Source: Halalkalibacterium ligniniphilum
GTDB taxonomy: Bacteria; Bacillota; Bacilli; Bacillales; Bacillaceae_D
DNA: 64,000 nucleotides
NCBI RefSeq assembly: GCF_000334155.1
Contig: NZ_ANNK01000111.1
Coordinates: 1 to 64,000 of the forward strand
Direction of reading: 5' to 3'
The notes beneath the pieces were generated by a model. The model saw only the letters and a list, made by a program, of their open reading frames with translations, searched no databases and was not told the DNA's origin. This document shows, piece after piece, positions 17,000 through 24,648 of this stretch. The stretch's first letter is position 1; each line of letters opens with the position of its first letter. Both the position numbers and the translations under genes were made by a program.

Positions 17000-17144
17000 T
17001 TGTCTCGCGATGTACCGTGTAGCGCTTTAAGCGCGGGCTGTACTTTTTAAGTTCAATACGCTCAGGGTTGGTACGTTTATTTTTAGTCGTAATGTAATTA
17101 CGGTCACCAGTCTCTGTGCAAGCAAGTGTAATTTTAACACGCAT
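16995..17144 (-). CDS. rpmG: Ribosomal protein L33, cysteine-poor form
   Basis: 49-aa large-subunit protein beginning [18 protein letters not shown] and ending in HRETK. It keeps one cysteine and lacks the two CxxC zinc pairs of the zinc-binding (C+) paralogues. At those positions it has TETG and SPRL, so it should be the zinc-independent (C-) type. The ATG at 17144 follows GGAGGG. It precedes yqgN, the location of rpmGA in B. subtilis. No Zur-type box is visible upstream. Confidence 0.93.
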   Translation of the reverse strand: MRVKITLACTETGDRNYITTKNKRTNPERIELKKYSPRLKRYTVHRETK

Positions 17145-17294
17145 CTTTATCCCTCCAAACCTCTGCTATCTCATACTCATAAAATAATAGCAAAAGTACA
17201 TAGAGGAATCAAGTGTTTTTTCTTTACAGTAAATTAGCGCTCTTTTCCTCTTTTTCGGAAAATTCTGGGCTAGCACTATTAACTTGCCCCTTTA

Positions 17295-19568
17295 TTAATT
17301 AACCTTAAGAGCTACAAAAAAATCAATCTTATTACGTTCTGCTTCGTTAACCACTGTCAGAACAGCCTCCTGTTGTTTATCCGCTTTAGGAGAAGCATCT
17401 CTTTCTAACACAAACTTGGCATTAAGAGATGTGACCCATTCGGATAAAGGCATATCCAATTGTTTTAATGCTTGAATCAAATGGACAAGGGCAAACGGAC
17501 CGTCATAGAAAAAGGTTTGTACTGTACCTTCAACCCTCATCATTTCACGTGCAGAGCTTTTTGAACGTGTAAATTCCATCGAGGATTGATGACCCATTGA
17601 CTCGAACGCCTGTGACGCATACAGAGGAATCGCCATTTTATCTCTTTTCTCTAGCATCATTTGTAAATGAACATAAAGAGAGAGCTGTTCTTCCTCTAAC
17701 AACGATTCACCTTTCTCGTTTAAAAATAAAAGAAATTCGCCACTTTCACCGACCACAATTCCTAGATCTGCCCGCTTTTCTCGTATGTTTTTTGCTACAG
17801 CCGTATGGCCTTCACTTAATGGAACATGCTCAACCTCACAATCAAGCTTCTCTAGTAGCTGGGGAATGCTTGCTAAATAAGCATCTTGTCGACATTGCAA
17901 CACAACATGAATTCTTTTTCTGGTTCGTTTTGTATAAAAAGGTCTTATAAGGTCATCTTCATACGTCAATAAGCGATCATGCCCTTGTTCGTAGCGACCA
18001 GCATATTCAAACGGTATGCGCCGATACGATTGATGCGTAAATGCTTGCTCTAGGCTTTTTTGAAAACGTTTTGAAATAGGCATACCCTCTTCATCAAAAA
18101 ATTCGATCACAATTCGTTTTTCCCCATGCCGATTGACCAATCGAACGTAGGCACCTCCCCTTTCATTCCCTTGTTCGAGACTATAGCGCAGAACCGGTGC
18201 GATTGATTCATCAAGATCGATAATATTTAGCCCTGCTGCGCGCAAGCTTTGACTGAAGGTCAATTTAATAAGCTTTGAAAAGGGATGGCTATCAGAAGCA
18301 ACTAGGATGCTTTCACCTTGGTCAATCAAGCTTCCAAAGGCTGCCCCTAATTTCGTAACATGCTCTGGCGTCATTCCTACGTTTGCAATTCCGATGGCAC
18401 GGTAGCCTGTAAGCTGAGGCTGAGGCTGAGCCCCTTGTTCATTCCAAACAACCGATGCATGGACGCTCGTTTCTGCTTCAATTTCTTTGAATGGCCAAAT
18501 TTTCGCTTTTGGCTGAATGCTTGCACCATTCCCAATTTGCGTATGGTAGCCGATGACCACATCCTCAAAAACTTTAACCCCTTCTCCTACAACAGAAAGG
18601 TCGCAGATCGTGGCTCCACGAAGCTCTGTATCATTACCTATGTACGAGCCATCCCATACGATGCTCCGTTTCAAGGATGCTCGATTTGATATCGTCACAT
18701 TTGCACCTATGACCGAGCAAGCAGCAACGTGCGCTCCTGACTGAATGACTGAGTTTTCCCCGATGATGACAGGCCCTTCTATATTAGCACCCTCTTCAAT
18801 GATTGCATTTTCAGCAACCCATACACCACTCTCTCGTTGGATTCCATTGATTTTTGCTTGCACATTTCCTGAGAGTAAATCAAATTGCGCTTGACGATAC
18901 TGAGCTAATGAGCCAATATCAGACCAATAGCCATCTGACTCAAAGCCATACATTTCTTGGCTTGACTCAAGAATGAATGGAAACACATCTTTACTGAAGT
19001 CTGTGACCGTATCCTTTTCGATCAATGAAAAAATTTCAGGATTCATAATGTAAATACCTGTATTAACCGTATGACTAAATACTTGATCAGGGCTTGGCTT
19101 TTCAATAAAGCGTGTAATTTTATCCTCTTCATCTGTCATAATTACGCCGAACTCATATGGACATTCAACGGTTTTCATAAAAAAGCTGACTAGACCTTTT
19201 TTCTCTTGATGAAACTCTATTCCCGTTTGCAGATCAAAGTCTGTCAAGGCATCCCCACTAACAACGATAAATGGTTCATCTAAAAAGGCTTCTGCCTGCT
19301 TTACGCTTCCAGCCGTTCCAAGAGGTGTCGTTTCTTCAAAATAAACCAAATTTACTCCGAATTGACTGCCGTCTCCAAAATAATCACGGATCGCTTCTGA
19401 TAAATACTGAACGGTAACGGCAATATCTGTTACCCCATGCTTCTTTAACAGCTCAATGCTATATGCCATAACCGGTTTATTTAATAAAGGCACCATCGGT
19501 TTTGGTAATTGACACGTTAACGGTCGTAATCTGGTTCCTTTTCCTCCTGCCATAATTACACCTTTCAT
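17295..19568 (-). CDS. Nucleotidyltransferase with hexapeptide repeats and degenerate phosphomutase-like domain
   Basis: 757 aa in three parts. Residues 1-235 are an NTP-sugar pyrophosphorylase: GGKGTRLRP at 8-16, PKPM at 22-25, and a metal-site-like SGDALTD at 104-110. Residues about 245-370 are left-handed hexapeptide repeats. Residues about 375-757 resemble phosphomannomutase/phosphoglucomutase. The mutase-like part seems inactive: the phosphoserine loop reads VASDSHPFS (423-431) and the position of the metal-binding DGDxDR reads VGESGEF (606-612). It therefore likely makes a nucleotide sugar (ADP-, UDP- or GDP-linked; not determinable) with a regulatory tail. The ATG follows GGAGGCGGAG, 18 bases after the GH57-GT4 stop; last gene of the cluster. 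Confidence 0.85.
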   Translation of the reverse strand: MKGVIMAGGKGTRLRPLTCQLPKPMVPLLNKPVMAYSIELLKKHGVTDIAVTVQYLSEAIRDYFGDGSQFGVNLVYFEETTPLGTAGSVKQAEAFLDEPFIVVSGDALTDFDLQTGIEFHQEKKGLVSFFMKTVECPYEFGVIMTDEEDKITRFIEKPSPDQVFSHTVNTGIYIMNPEIFSLIEKDTVTDFSKDVFPFILESSQEMYGFESDGYWSDIGSLAQYRQAQFDLLSGNVQAKINGIQRESGVWVAENAIIEEGANIEGPVIIGENSVIQSGAHVAACSVIGANVTISNRASLKRSIVWDGSYIGNDTELRGATICDLSVVGEGVKVFEDVVIGYHTQIGNGASIQPKAKIWPFKEIEAETSVHASVVWNEQGAQPQPQLTGYRAIGIANVGMTPEHVTKLGAAFGSLIDQGESILVASDSHPFSKLIKLTFSQSLRAAGLNIIDLDESIAPVLRYSLEQGNERGGAYVRLVNRHGEKRIVIEFFDEEGMPISKRFQKSLEQAFTHQSYRRIPFEYAGRYEQGHDRLLTYEDDLIRPFYTKRTRKRIHVVLQCRQDAYLASIPQLLEKLDCEVEHVPLSEGHTAVAKNIREKRADLGIVVGESGEFLLFLNEKGESLLEEEQLSLYVHLQMMLEKRDKMAIPLYASQAFESMGHQSSMEFTRSKSSAREMMRVEGTVQTFFYDGPFALVHLIQALKQLDMPLSEWVTSLNAKFVLERDASPKADKQQEAVLTVVNEAERNKIDFFVALKVN

Positions 19569-19586
19569 CCACTCCGCCTCCCCAGT

Positions 19587-22361
19587 CTAAATTTTTATCA
19601 TCTCTTTTTTTAAACAACGTTCCATTTCTTCTTCTGTTCGTTTTGCTATGGTCCGCCAATTAAAGTTTGTTTCTACATCGTTTCTTCCATTCTCAGCAAC
19701 TCTGCGTTTCAACTCAGGGTCTTTGTATAATGAAATTACCTGCTCCAAAAGACTTCTTACATCGCCAGGATAAATCTTTAACCCGTTTTCACCATGGTTA
19801 ACAATGTCACCAAGCCCTCCAGTATCAGAAACGATCGTTGCTTTTCCAACGGCCATCGACTCAAGGGCGACAATACCAAAAGGCTCGTACAAGCTTGGGA
19901 AGACTGTTGCATCACAAGCGTGAAGCCACCAGTTCCGTTGTTCGTCATTAATAAATCCTAAAAACGTCACATACTCCTCTAGCTGTCTTTCTCTTACTTG
20001 CTGTTGATAACTTTCTAACAGTGGCCCTTTTCCAGCGATCACAAATTGAATAGGAAGGTGCTTTTCTCTCACTTTATCTGCTGTATCAATCACAGTTTGA
20101 AAGCCTTTTTCTTTCACAATTCGTCCAACTGAAAATACAGTAAATCGCTCCAAATGGTATTCTTCTTTATCTAGCTCCGATTGAAGAAGCGTCGGGTCCA
20201 CCCCATTTGGAATCACCACAAGCTTTTCCTCAGGCAAGGAAAAAATCGACTGAATTTCTTGCTTCATGTAGTCACTACAAACAATCACCCGATTCGCTTC
20301 ATAGGTCAGCTCCCACTCCTTTTGGTTAATTTCGTATTGTAATGGAGAGTGAATACCATTGTTACGACCATGCTCAGTTGCATGAATGGTTGCTAACAGT
20401 GGAATTTCCAGCCTTTTTTTAAGCGCTTTTGCAGCGACGGAAACGAGCCAATCATGGGCATGAATGAAGTCAAAATGATGTTTTCTTGTGAATTTTTTAA
20501 CATAATCAAACATGGCTGCATTTAAACTTCCAACCCAATCAAAGAACGCATCTGCTTTTGGCTGCAGCCCTTTAACACGATGGACATAGACACCTTGATT
20601 AACTTCATAATCAGGATAACCATCTACTGAAGTGGTAACGACATGGACTTCATGCCCTTCAAGAACAAGCATTCGTGATAAATCAAAGACGTGACGAGAC
20701 AGCCCACCGACCATCATTGGCGGATATTCCCAGCTAAGCATAAGGATCGAGCGTTTTTTCGCTTTTGAAGAATGATGCTCTTTCTTCTGGACATACCGAT
20801 CATGGGGACTCATAAAAATCGTCTCATCAATCTGTTTAAGGAACGGGAATGCCTTTTCAGTTGTTGTCAGCCATGATTCTGTCAGCTTTTTCGTAAGCAA
20901 TCGTTTTTTTATTTCATCAAATCGAGCGAGATGTGTGTGAATCCGTTCATTTGCGTATTGCACCGCACTCTGACCATCTAAAATAAAAGCCCAGTCACTA
21001 CTTACCGCAAGCATCCATTCTCGAACCATTTGCTGCATTGCGCGTTTCTCTAGTGAAGTCGGATTCGTGTATAGAGCAGACAAGGTGGCAAGTTCTTGTT
21101 CCATCCGATGATAGTGTCGATATAGCCAAGCATTTGTTTCATTCAACCAAACATCACCATAGCCTTCGCGACCCCATGTAGAAAACGAAACATGAACCGT
21201 TTCAAAATCTTGATAGTGCCTACGTATATAGTTTTCGGGAGTAACAAATGCAATTTGATCTTGGCCTTGTTCAAAAAGCGCGCCAATCCATTCTGGTCCC
21301 TCAAACCACCAATGACCGAATAATTCAGTATCAAAAGGAGTGACCATATGATAAGGTGGGTAGCTTTGCCCCCCATGCTGTTCAATTTGCGCTCGTATCC
21401 CGTGAATAAAATCGCTTGCATGTGAGTGGATTTTACCTTCGGCCCATTCTCGAACATATTCAGCCTTCTCGTCAGTCTTTCCAGTTATACGGTGGTATTT
21501 TAAGCCTGTATCGATCCGTATCCCTTTTTCATGGACAAACGGCTGAATGTATTCCCAATCACGCTCATAGGCAATGTCACGATAAAACTCCCGATAATCC
21601 ACATCACCAGGATATCCAAGTGTTGAGCTCCACACTTTACCTGACAATTCACTATGCCGTGGGAAGAGAATAACTCCATGAGGGCTATAAACAGGGGCGC
21701 CGGCTCCTTTTTTCGGTTTTGGATCTGCACCAATTAAGGCATGTTCGTCAACAAAGGTGTAGCGAATACCTTCCTCGAATAAAATTCGGTCAACGCCTGG
21801 TGAAAAGGAACATTCTGGTAACCAAAAACCTAGAGGTCTTTTTCCAAAATGCCTTTCAAAGCAATCGATGCCGTGTTTAATTTGCGCTCGTAAAGCACCA
21901 GTTGTTTTTAAATAGGGGAGAAACGCATGGGTCGCTGCCGATGTTATGAGTGCGCATCGTTTTTGCTCCATTTGAGTTCGGAAGGCGAACAAAAGCTGTT
22001 TATCCCATGAAAGGAAGGTTTGCTTTATTTTTTTGTAGCGTTCATCATAAAATTGCACGAGGGCTTCTGTTTTCTTATCGCTAGCACTTTTCTTTTCTTT
22101 TTCAATTAGTTGCTCCGTTGTTTCAAGGTAGTGAAGGTAACGCTTTTGAATGAGAGGATCACTCAGCATTTCCATGACTGGTGGAGAGAATGATATGGTG
22201 ATAGCTTCAGCTACTGGTGTGGTTTCTAATACCCAAAGGAGAGGAATGTAAGATTCTGTTATTGCTTCAAATAGCCAGCGCTCTTCAAGGCGCCCTTCTT
22301 CTTCGTGGCGCACATAAGGTAAGTGGGTATGGAGAACGAGGGAATAATAGCCTTCTTTCAT
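19587..22361 (-). CDS. Fused GH57 (DUF1957) glucan-branching-type and GT4 glycosyltransferase
   Basis: 924 aa joining two enzymes. Residues 1 to about 520 are a glycoside hydrolase family 57 domain of the branching-enzyme type. They show HTHLPY (11-16), the nucleophile motif GFWLPEC with E183, the acid/base motif PFDTELFGHWWFEGPEW with D344, and STWGREGYGDVW. Residues about 538-924 are a GT-B transferase of family 4, with SWEYPPMMVGGLSRHV, IPNGVDP and the EPFGIVALESMAVGKATIVSD nucleotide-sugar motif. One chain could thus elongate and branch an alpha-glucan. The ATG at 22361 follows GAGGAGG, 11 bases after the DUF4912 gene. The substrate is inferred, not visible. Confidence 0.85.
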   Translation of the reverse strand: MKEGYYSLVLHTHLPYVRHEEEGRLEERWLFEAITESYIPLLWVLETTPVAEAITISFSPPVMEMLSDPLIQKRYLHYLETTEQLIEKEKKSASDKKTEALVQFYDERYKKIKQTFLSWDKQLLFAFRTQMEQKRCALITSAATHAFLPYLKTTGALRAQIKHGIDCFERHFGKRPLGFWLPECSFSPGVDRILFEEGIRYTFVDEHALIGADPKPKKGAGAPVYSPHGVILFPRHSELSGKVWSSTLGYPGDVDYREFYRDIAYERDWEYIQPFVHEKGIRIDTGLKYHRITGKTDEKAEYVREWAEGKIHSHASDFIHGIRAQIEQHGGQSYPPYHMVTPFDTELFGHWWFEGPEWIGALFEQGQDQIAFVTPENYIRRHYQDFETVHVSFSTWGREGYGDVWLNETNAWLYRHYHRMEQELATLSALYTNPTSLEKRAMQQMVREWMLAVSSDWAFILDGQSAVQYANERIHTHLARFDEIKKRLLTKKLTESWLTTTEKAFPFLKQIDETIFMSPHDRYVQKKEHHSSKAKKRSILMLSWEYPPMMVGGLSRHVFDLSRMLVLEGHEVHVVTTSVDGYPDYEVNQGVYVHRVKGLQPKADAFFDWVGSLNAAMFDYVKKFTRKHHFDFIHAHDWLVSVAAKALKKRLEIPLLATIHATEHGRNNGIHSPLQYEINQKEWELTYEANRVIVCSDYMKQEIQSIFSLPEEKLVVIPNGVDPTLLQSELDKEEYHLERFTVFSVGRIVKEKGFQTVIDTADKVREKHLPIQFVIAGKGPLLESYQQQVRERQLEEYVTFLGFINDEQRNWWLHACDATVFPSLYEPFGIVALESMAVGKATIVSDTGGLGDIVNHGENGLKIYPGDVRSLLEQVISLYKDPELKRRVAENGRNDVETNFNWRTIAKRTEEEMERCLKKEMIKI

Positions 22362-22372
22362 AACAAACCTCC

Positions 22373-22996
22373 TCACTTTGATTTTTCATAAAACGAATAC
22401 GTACTAAAGTGTTCCAGCCAAGCTGGCTCTTGTTGAAGCCCTAATTTCCATTCATAGACCACGCCTTCATGTAAGCCTCTGTTGCTATCTTTGAATCGCG
22501 GGGTGTCAATGGCATTGGACCTTGCCATGCTCAGAAAAGCACCCGTTTGTGAAATGACACCTATATCGACACAGTACGTTCGATTCGGCTTTAGCTCTCG
22601 AAAAAACCAATTGTTTGTCATTTCAGGTAAAGGCACATCTGCATAGTAGTTGGCGTAATGTCCGTTAAATTCCAAAGCGGTGATGTCATAAAGACGCAGT
22701 TGTTTTTTTAGAATTTCCCAACTCTGGCGAACTTGGTGCTCGATTAAATGCTTGCTTGCTTCACTGAGATCCCAAAACGCATAAATACTTAATGGACTTT
22801 GTGATAATAGGGTAACTTGCGTCTGTTCATAACGATTCGGCAACATCCAAACCTCTTTCTTTTTCACAGAATCAGCTTTCTTGTCCTGATGCTTTTGATA
22901 GCGATATTGCACCTTTCCAACGGTCGTACCTAATTCCTCAGCAATTTTACGAAAAGAATAACCTTCATTTCGTAAGGCAATGATTTCATTTATCAC
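22373..22996 (-). CDS. HTH-DUF4912 protein
   Basis: 207 aa. The N-terminus (about residues 1-36) is a helix-turn-helix of resolvase/SpoIIID type, with RNEGYSFRKIAEELGTTVGKVQYR. The rest matches DUF4912: LPNRYEQTQVTLLSQSPLSIYAFWDLS, then LRLYDITALEFNGHYANYYADVPLP, then NRTYCVDIGVIS. The domain is commonly found beside glucan-active GH57 and GT genes; its biochemical role is unknown. The GTG at 22996 has an AGGAGG box eight bases upstream. It leads a tight three-gene operon. Confidence 0.8.
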   Translation of the reverse strand: MINEIIALRNEGYSFRKIAEELGTTVGKVQYRYQKHQDKKADSVKKKEVWMLPNRYEQTQVTLLSQSPLSIYAFWDLSEASKHLIEHQVRQSWEILKKQLRLYDITALEFNGHYANYYADVPLPEMTNNWFFRELKPNRTYCVDIGVISQTGAFLSMARSNAIDTPRFKDSNRGLHEGVVYEWKLGLQQEPAWLEHFSTYSFYEKSK

Positions 22997-23539
22997 CTAT
23001 ACAACCTCCTAGAGAAATTGACCTTTATTCTAGTTATGAAATCAATTTTGTGAGGAGAATGGCCATTTCCATTTATCATACATAGAGCCAGCAAAAGGAA
23101 CAAGAAGGGTAAATTGTCTATTTATGTCACACGTAGAAGAGACCTGTGATTAACATTGAAAAAAATTTTTTTATTTTGTTTACTTATACAAATTAGTCAT
23201 TGTACGACGTCTTTTGACCTAAAAAAACGAACGATTGTCGAAGGTGTTTGCTAAACCTGTCGGTTTTTATTGATAAGAGCCAAAGAAACAGACCGTGATA
23301 AAGCATACTGAAGGCGTTTTTTTATGGAGAGGACAAAAAGAGATAACGATATACAACTATTATAACTAATTATTTTTTGTTTTCTGAATTTAATGTCAGA
23401 AAATATACACTGTTTTTCGCTCTTTGTTCAAGGTAGTAGCTGGTTTGGTCGATTCCTCCCTTGTTTCTAGAGAATTTTCCTGTGTATAATAGAAAAATAA
23501 TAAATCGATACAATGTGTTGTTATACGGAGGCGTTGTTA
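22997..23539. other. Long divergent intergenic region
   Basis: About 540 bases between the DUF4912 operon (minus) and the SwrB-like gene (plus). AT-rich, with several A/T runs. No gene longer than a few dozen codons, no repeat and no confident promoter were found. It must hold promoters for both units. Confidence 0.5.
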
Positions 23540-23914
23540 ATGGAATGGATGATTATAGGTTTACTCATCCTCTCTATCGTCCTTTTTATCCTTTCTTTTT
23601 TTCGGAAAGACAAAACGGCTGAATTAGAGAGACAGATGGAGAATTTTTCAATAACCTTAATGCAAGAAATCTATCAATTAAAAAAGAAAATTCGCATTCT
23701 CGAAGAAGAACTTCTAATCGAGCAGAACCCAACATCAAGGTCACGCTCTTCTTCCACAGCTGCATTAACAGAAGAGGTGTTTCAGCTTTATGAAGCAGGC
23801 TATTCTATTGATGAAATTGCCAAATCCACAGGTTTAAATAAACCAGAGGTTGAGCAGCTACTCGGTCATATGAATGACTCTTTGAACGACCTTGGAACAA
23901 AGGAGAGAGTATAA
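23540..23914 (+). CDS. SwrB-like protein: membrane anchor, coiled coil, HTH
   Basis: 124 aa. A single N-terminal membrane segment (MIIGLLILSIVLFILSFF) is followed by a coiled-coil stretch (about residues 25-65) and a C-terminal helix-turn-helix-like motif, EVFQLYEAGYSIDEIAKSTGLNKPEVEQLL. This architecture resembles B. subtilis SwrB and DUF6115 proteins, but identity is uncertain. The ATG at 23540 follows GGAGG; the longer frame from 23513 lacks a ribosome-binding site. It overlaps the next gene by one base (TAATG). Confidence 0.65.
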   Translation: MEWMIIGLLILSIVLFILSFFRKDKTAELERQMENFSITLMQEIYQLKKKIRILEEELLIEQNPTSRSRSSSTAALTEEVFQLYEAGYSIDEIAKSTGLNKPEVEQLLGHMNDSLNDLGTKERV

Positions 23915-24372
23915 TGAGCCGAAGTGGACTACGAGGTGTAGCGGGCGGATTATTTTTAGGTACAATCCTCTGCGCAACTGCTTATTATTTTTTTGAAGAA
24001 AGCAATGCCCAAACCACAGCTCCATCTCATACCGTTTCAACAGATGAAATGGTCCTTACCCTTGAGGAAAAAGGATATCTTGTTCTTACGGAAGATGAGC
24101 TTGCAGCGCAGCAAGAGACTCTTATTGACGAATCCTCACCGTCTCAATCAGAGCACCAATCAACAATTATTTACGCCATGACGCTTTCAATTGAACCAGG
24201 TATGTCAAGCCAGCAGGTTGCCAATCGACTCGCTCGAGGAAATGTTATTAAGGATGAAAGCGAGTTTCTTGCCTACCTATCAAGCCATGATCTTATCCAT
24301 TCTCTCCGCGTTGGCACCTATGACCTGACGAGTGAGATGAGTTTAGAAGAAATTGCTGATGCTATTACATAG
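23914..24372 (+). CDS. YceG-like (MltG N-terminal type) membrane protein without catalytic domain
   Basis: 152 aa. It has an N-terminal membrane segment (GVAGGLFLGTILCATAYYF), a variable acidic linker, and a C-terminal module SIEPGMSSQQVANRLARGNVI, then LRVGTYDLTSEMSLEEIADAI. That module matches the LysM-like N-terminal subdomain of the lytic transglycosylase MltG/YceG. The MltG catalytic domain is absent. It is translationally coupled to the SwrB-like gene. Likely located at the cell envelope; function unknown. Confidence 0.7.
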   Translation: MSRSGLRGVAGGLFLGTILCATAYYFFEESNAQTTAPSHTVSTDEMVLTLEEKGYLVLTEDELAAQQETLIDESSPSQSEHQSTIIYAMTLSIEPGMSSQQVANRLARGNVIKDESEFLAYLSSHDLIHSLRVGTYDLTSEMSLEEIADAIT

Positions 24373-24483
24373 ATACAGCTTTGACGGCTACTCTACGGAA
24401 TGGAAGCAAGTACATAATCGTGATGAGAGAGAAGACCCTAGTCGTTCATTCTGCAAGAACCCCCGACCTTTTCTGCTGCCAAA

Positions 24484-24520
24484 AAAGCGCAAGCGCCTTG
24501 TTCAGATTTACTAGAAAACG
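24484..24520. repeat. Dispersed repeat R3, copy C (partial)
   Basis: AAAAAGCGCAAGCGCCTTG followed by a diverged tail. It lies in the 270-base gap between the YceG-like gene and the shared terminator; nothing else is recognisable in that gap. Confidence 0.45.
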
Positions 24521-24609
24521 TTTTTGGTCTTCGGTGGAGGAGTTGAATCAATCTCAAGCCGATGGCCCTAGGAGCAAGAAAGATTTGAAATACTTTCCTT
24601 TCTCATCGA

Positions 24610-24648
24610 AAAAAGCGAGGTACCCATGTAGGTACACTCGCTTTTTTA
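24610..24648. terminator. Bidirectional terminator
   Basis: AGCGAGGTACC and GGTACACTCGCT form an 11-12 bp stem, with A-run and T-run on opposite sides, directly after the pbpA stop. Confidence 0.88.
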
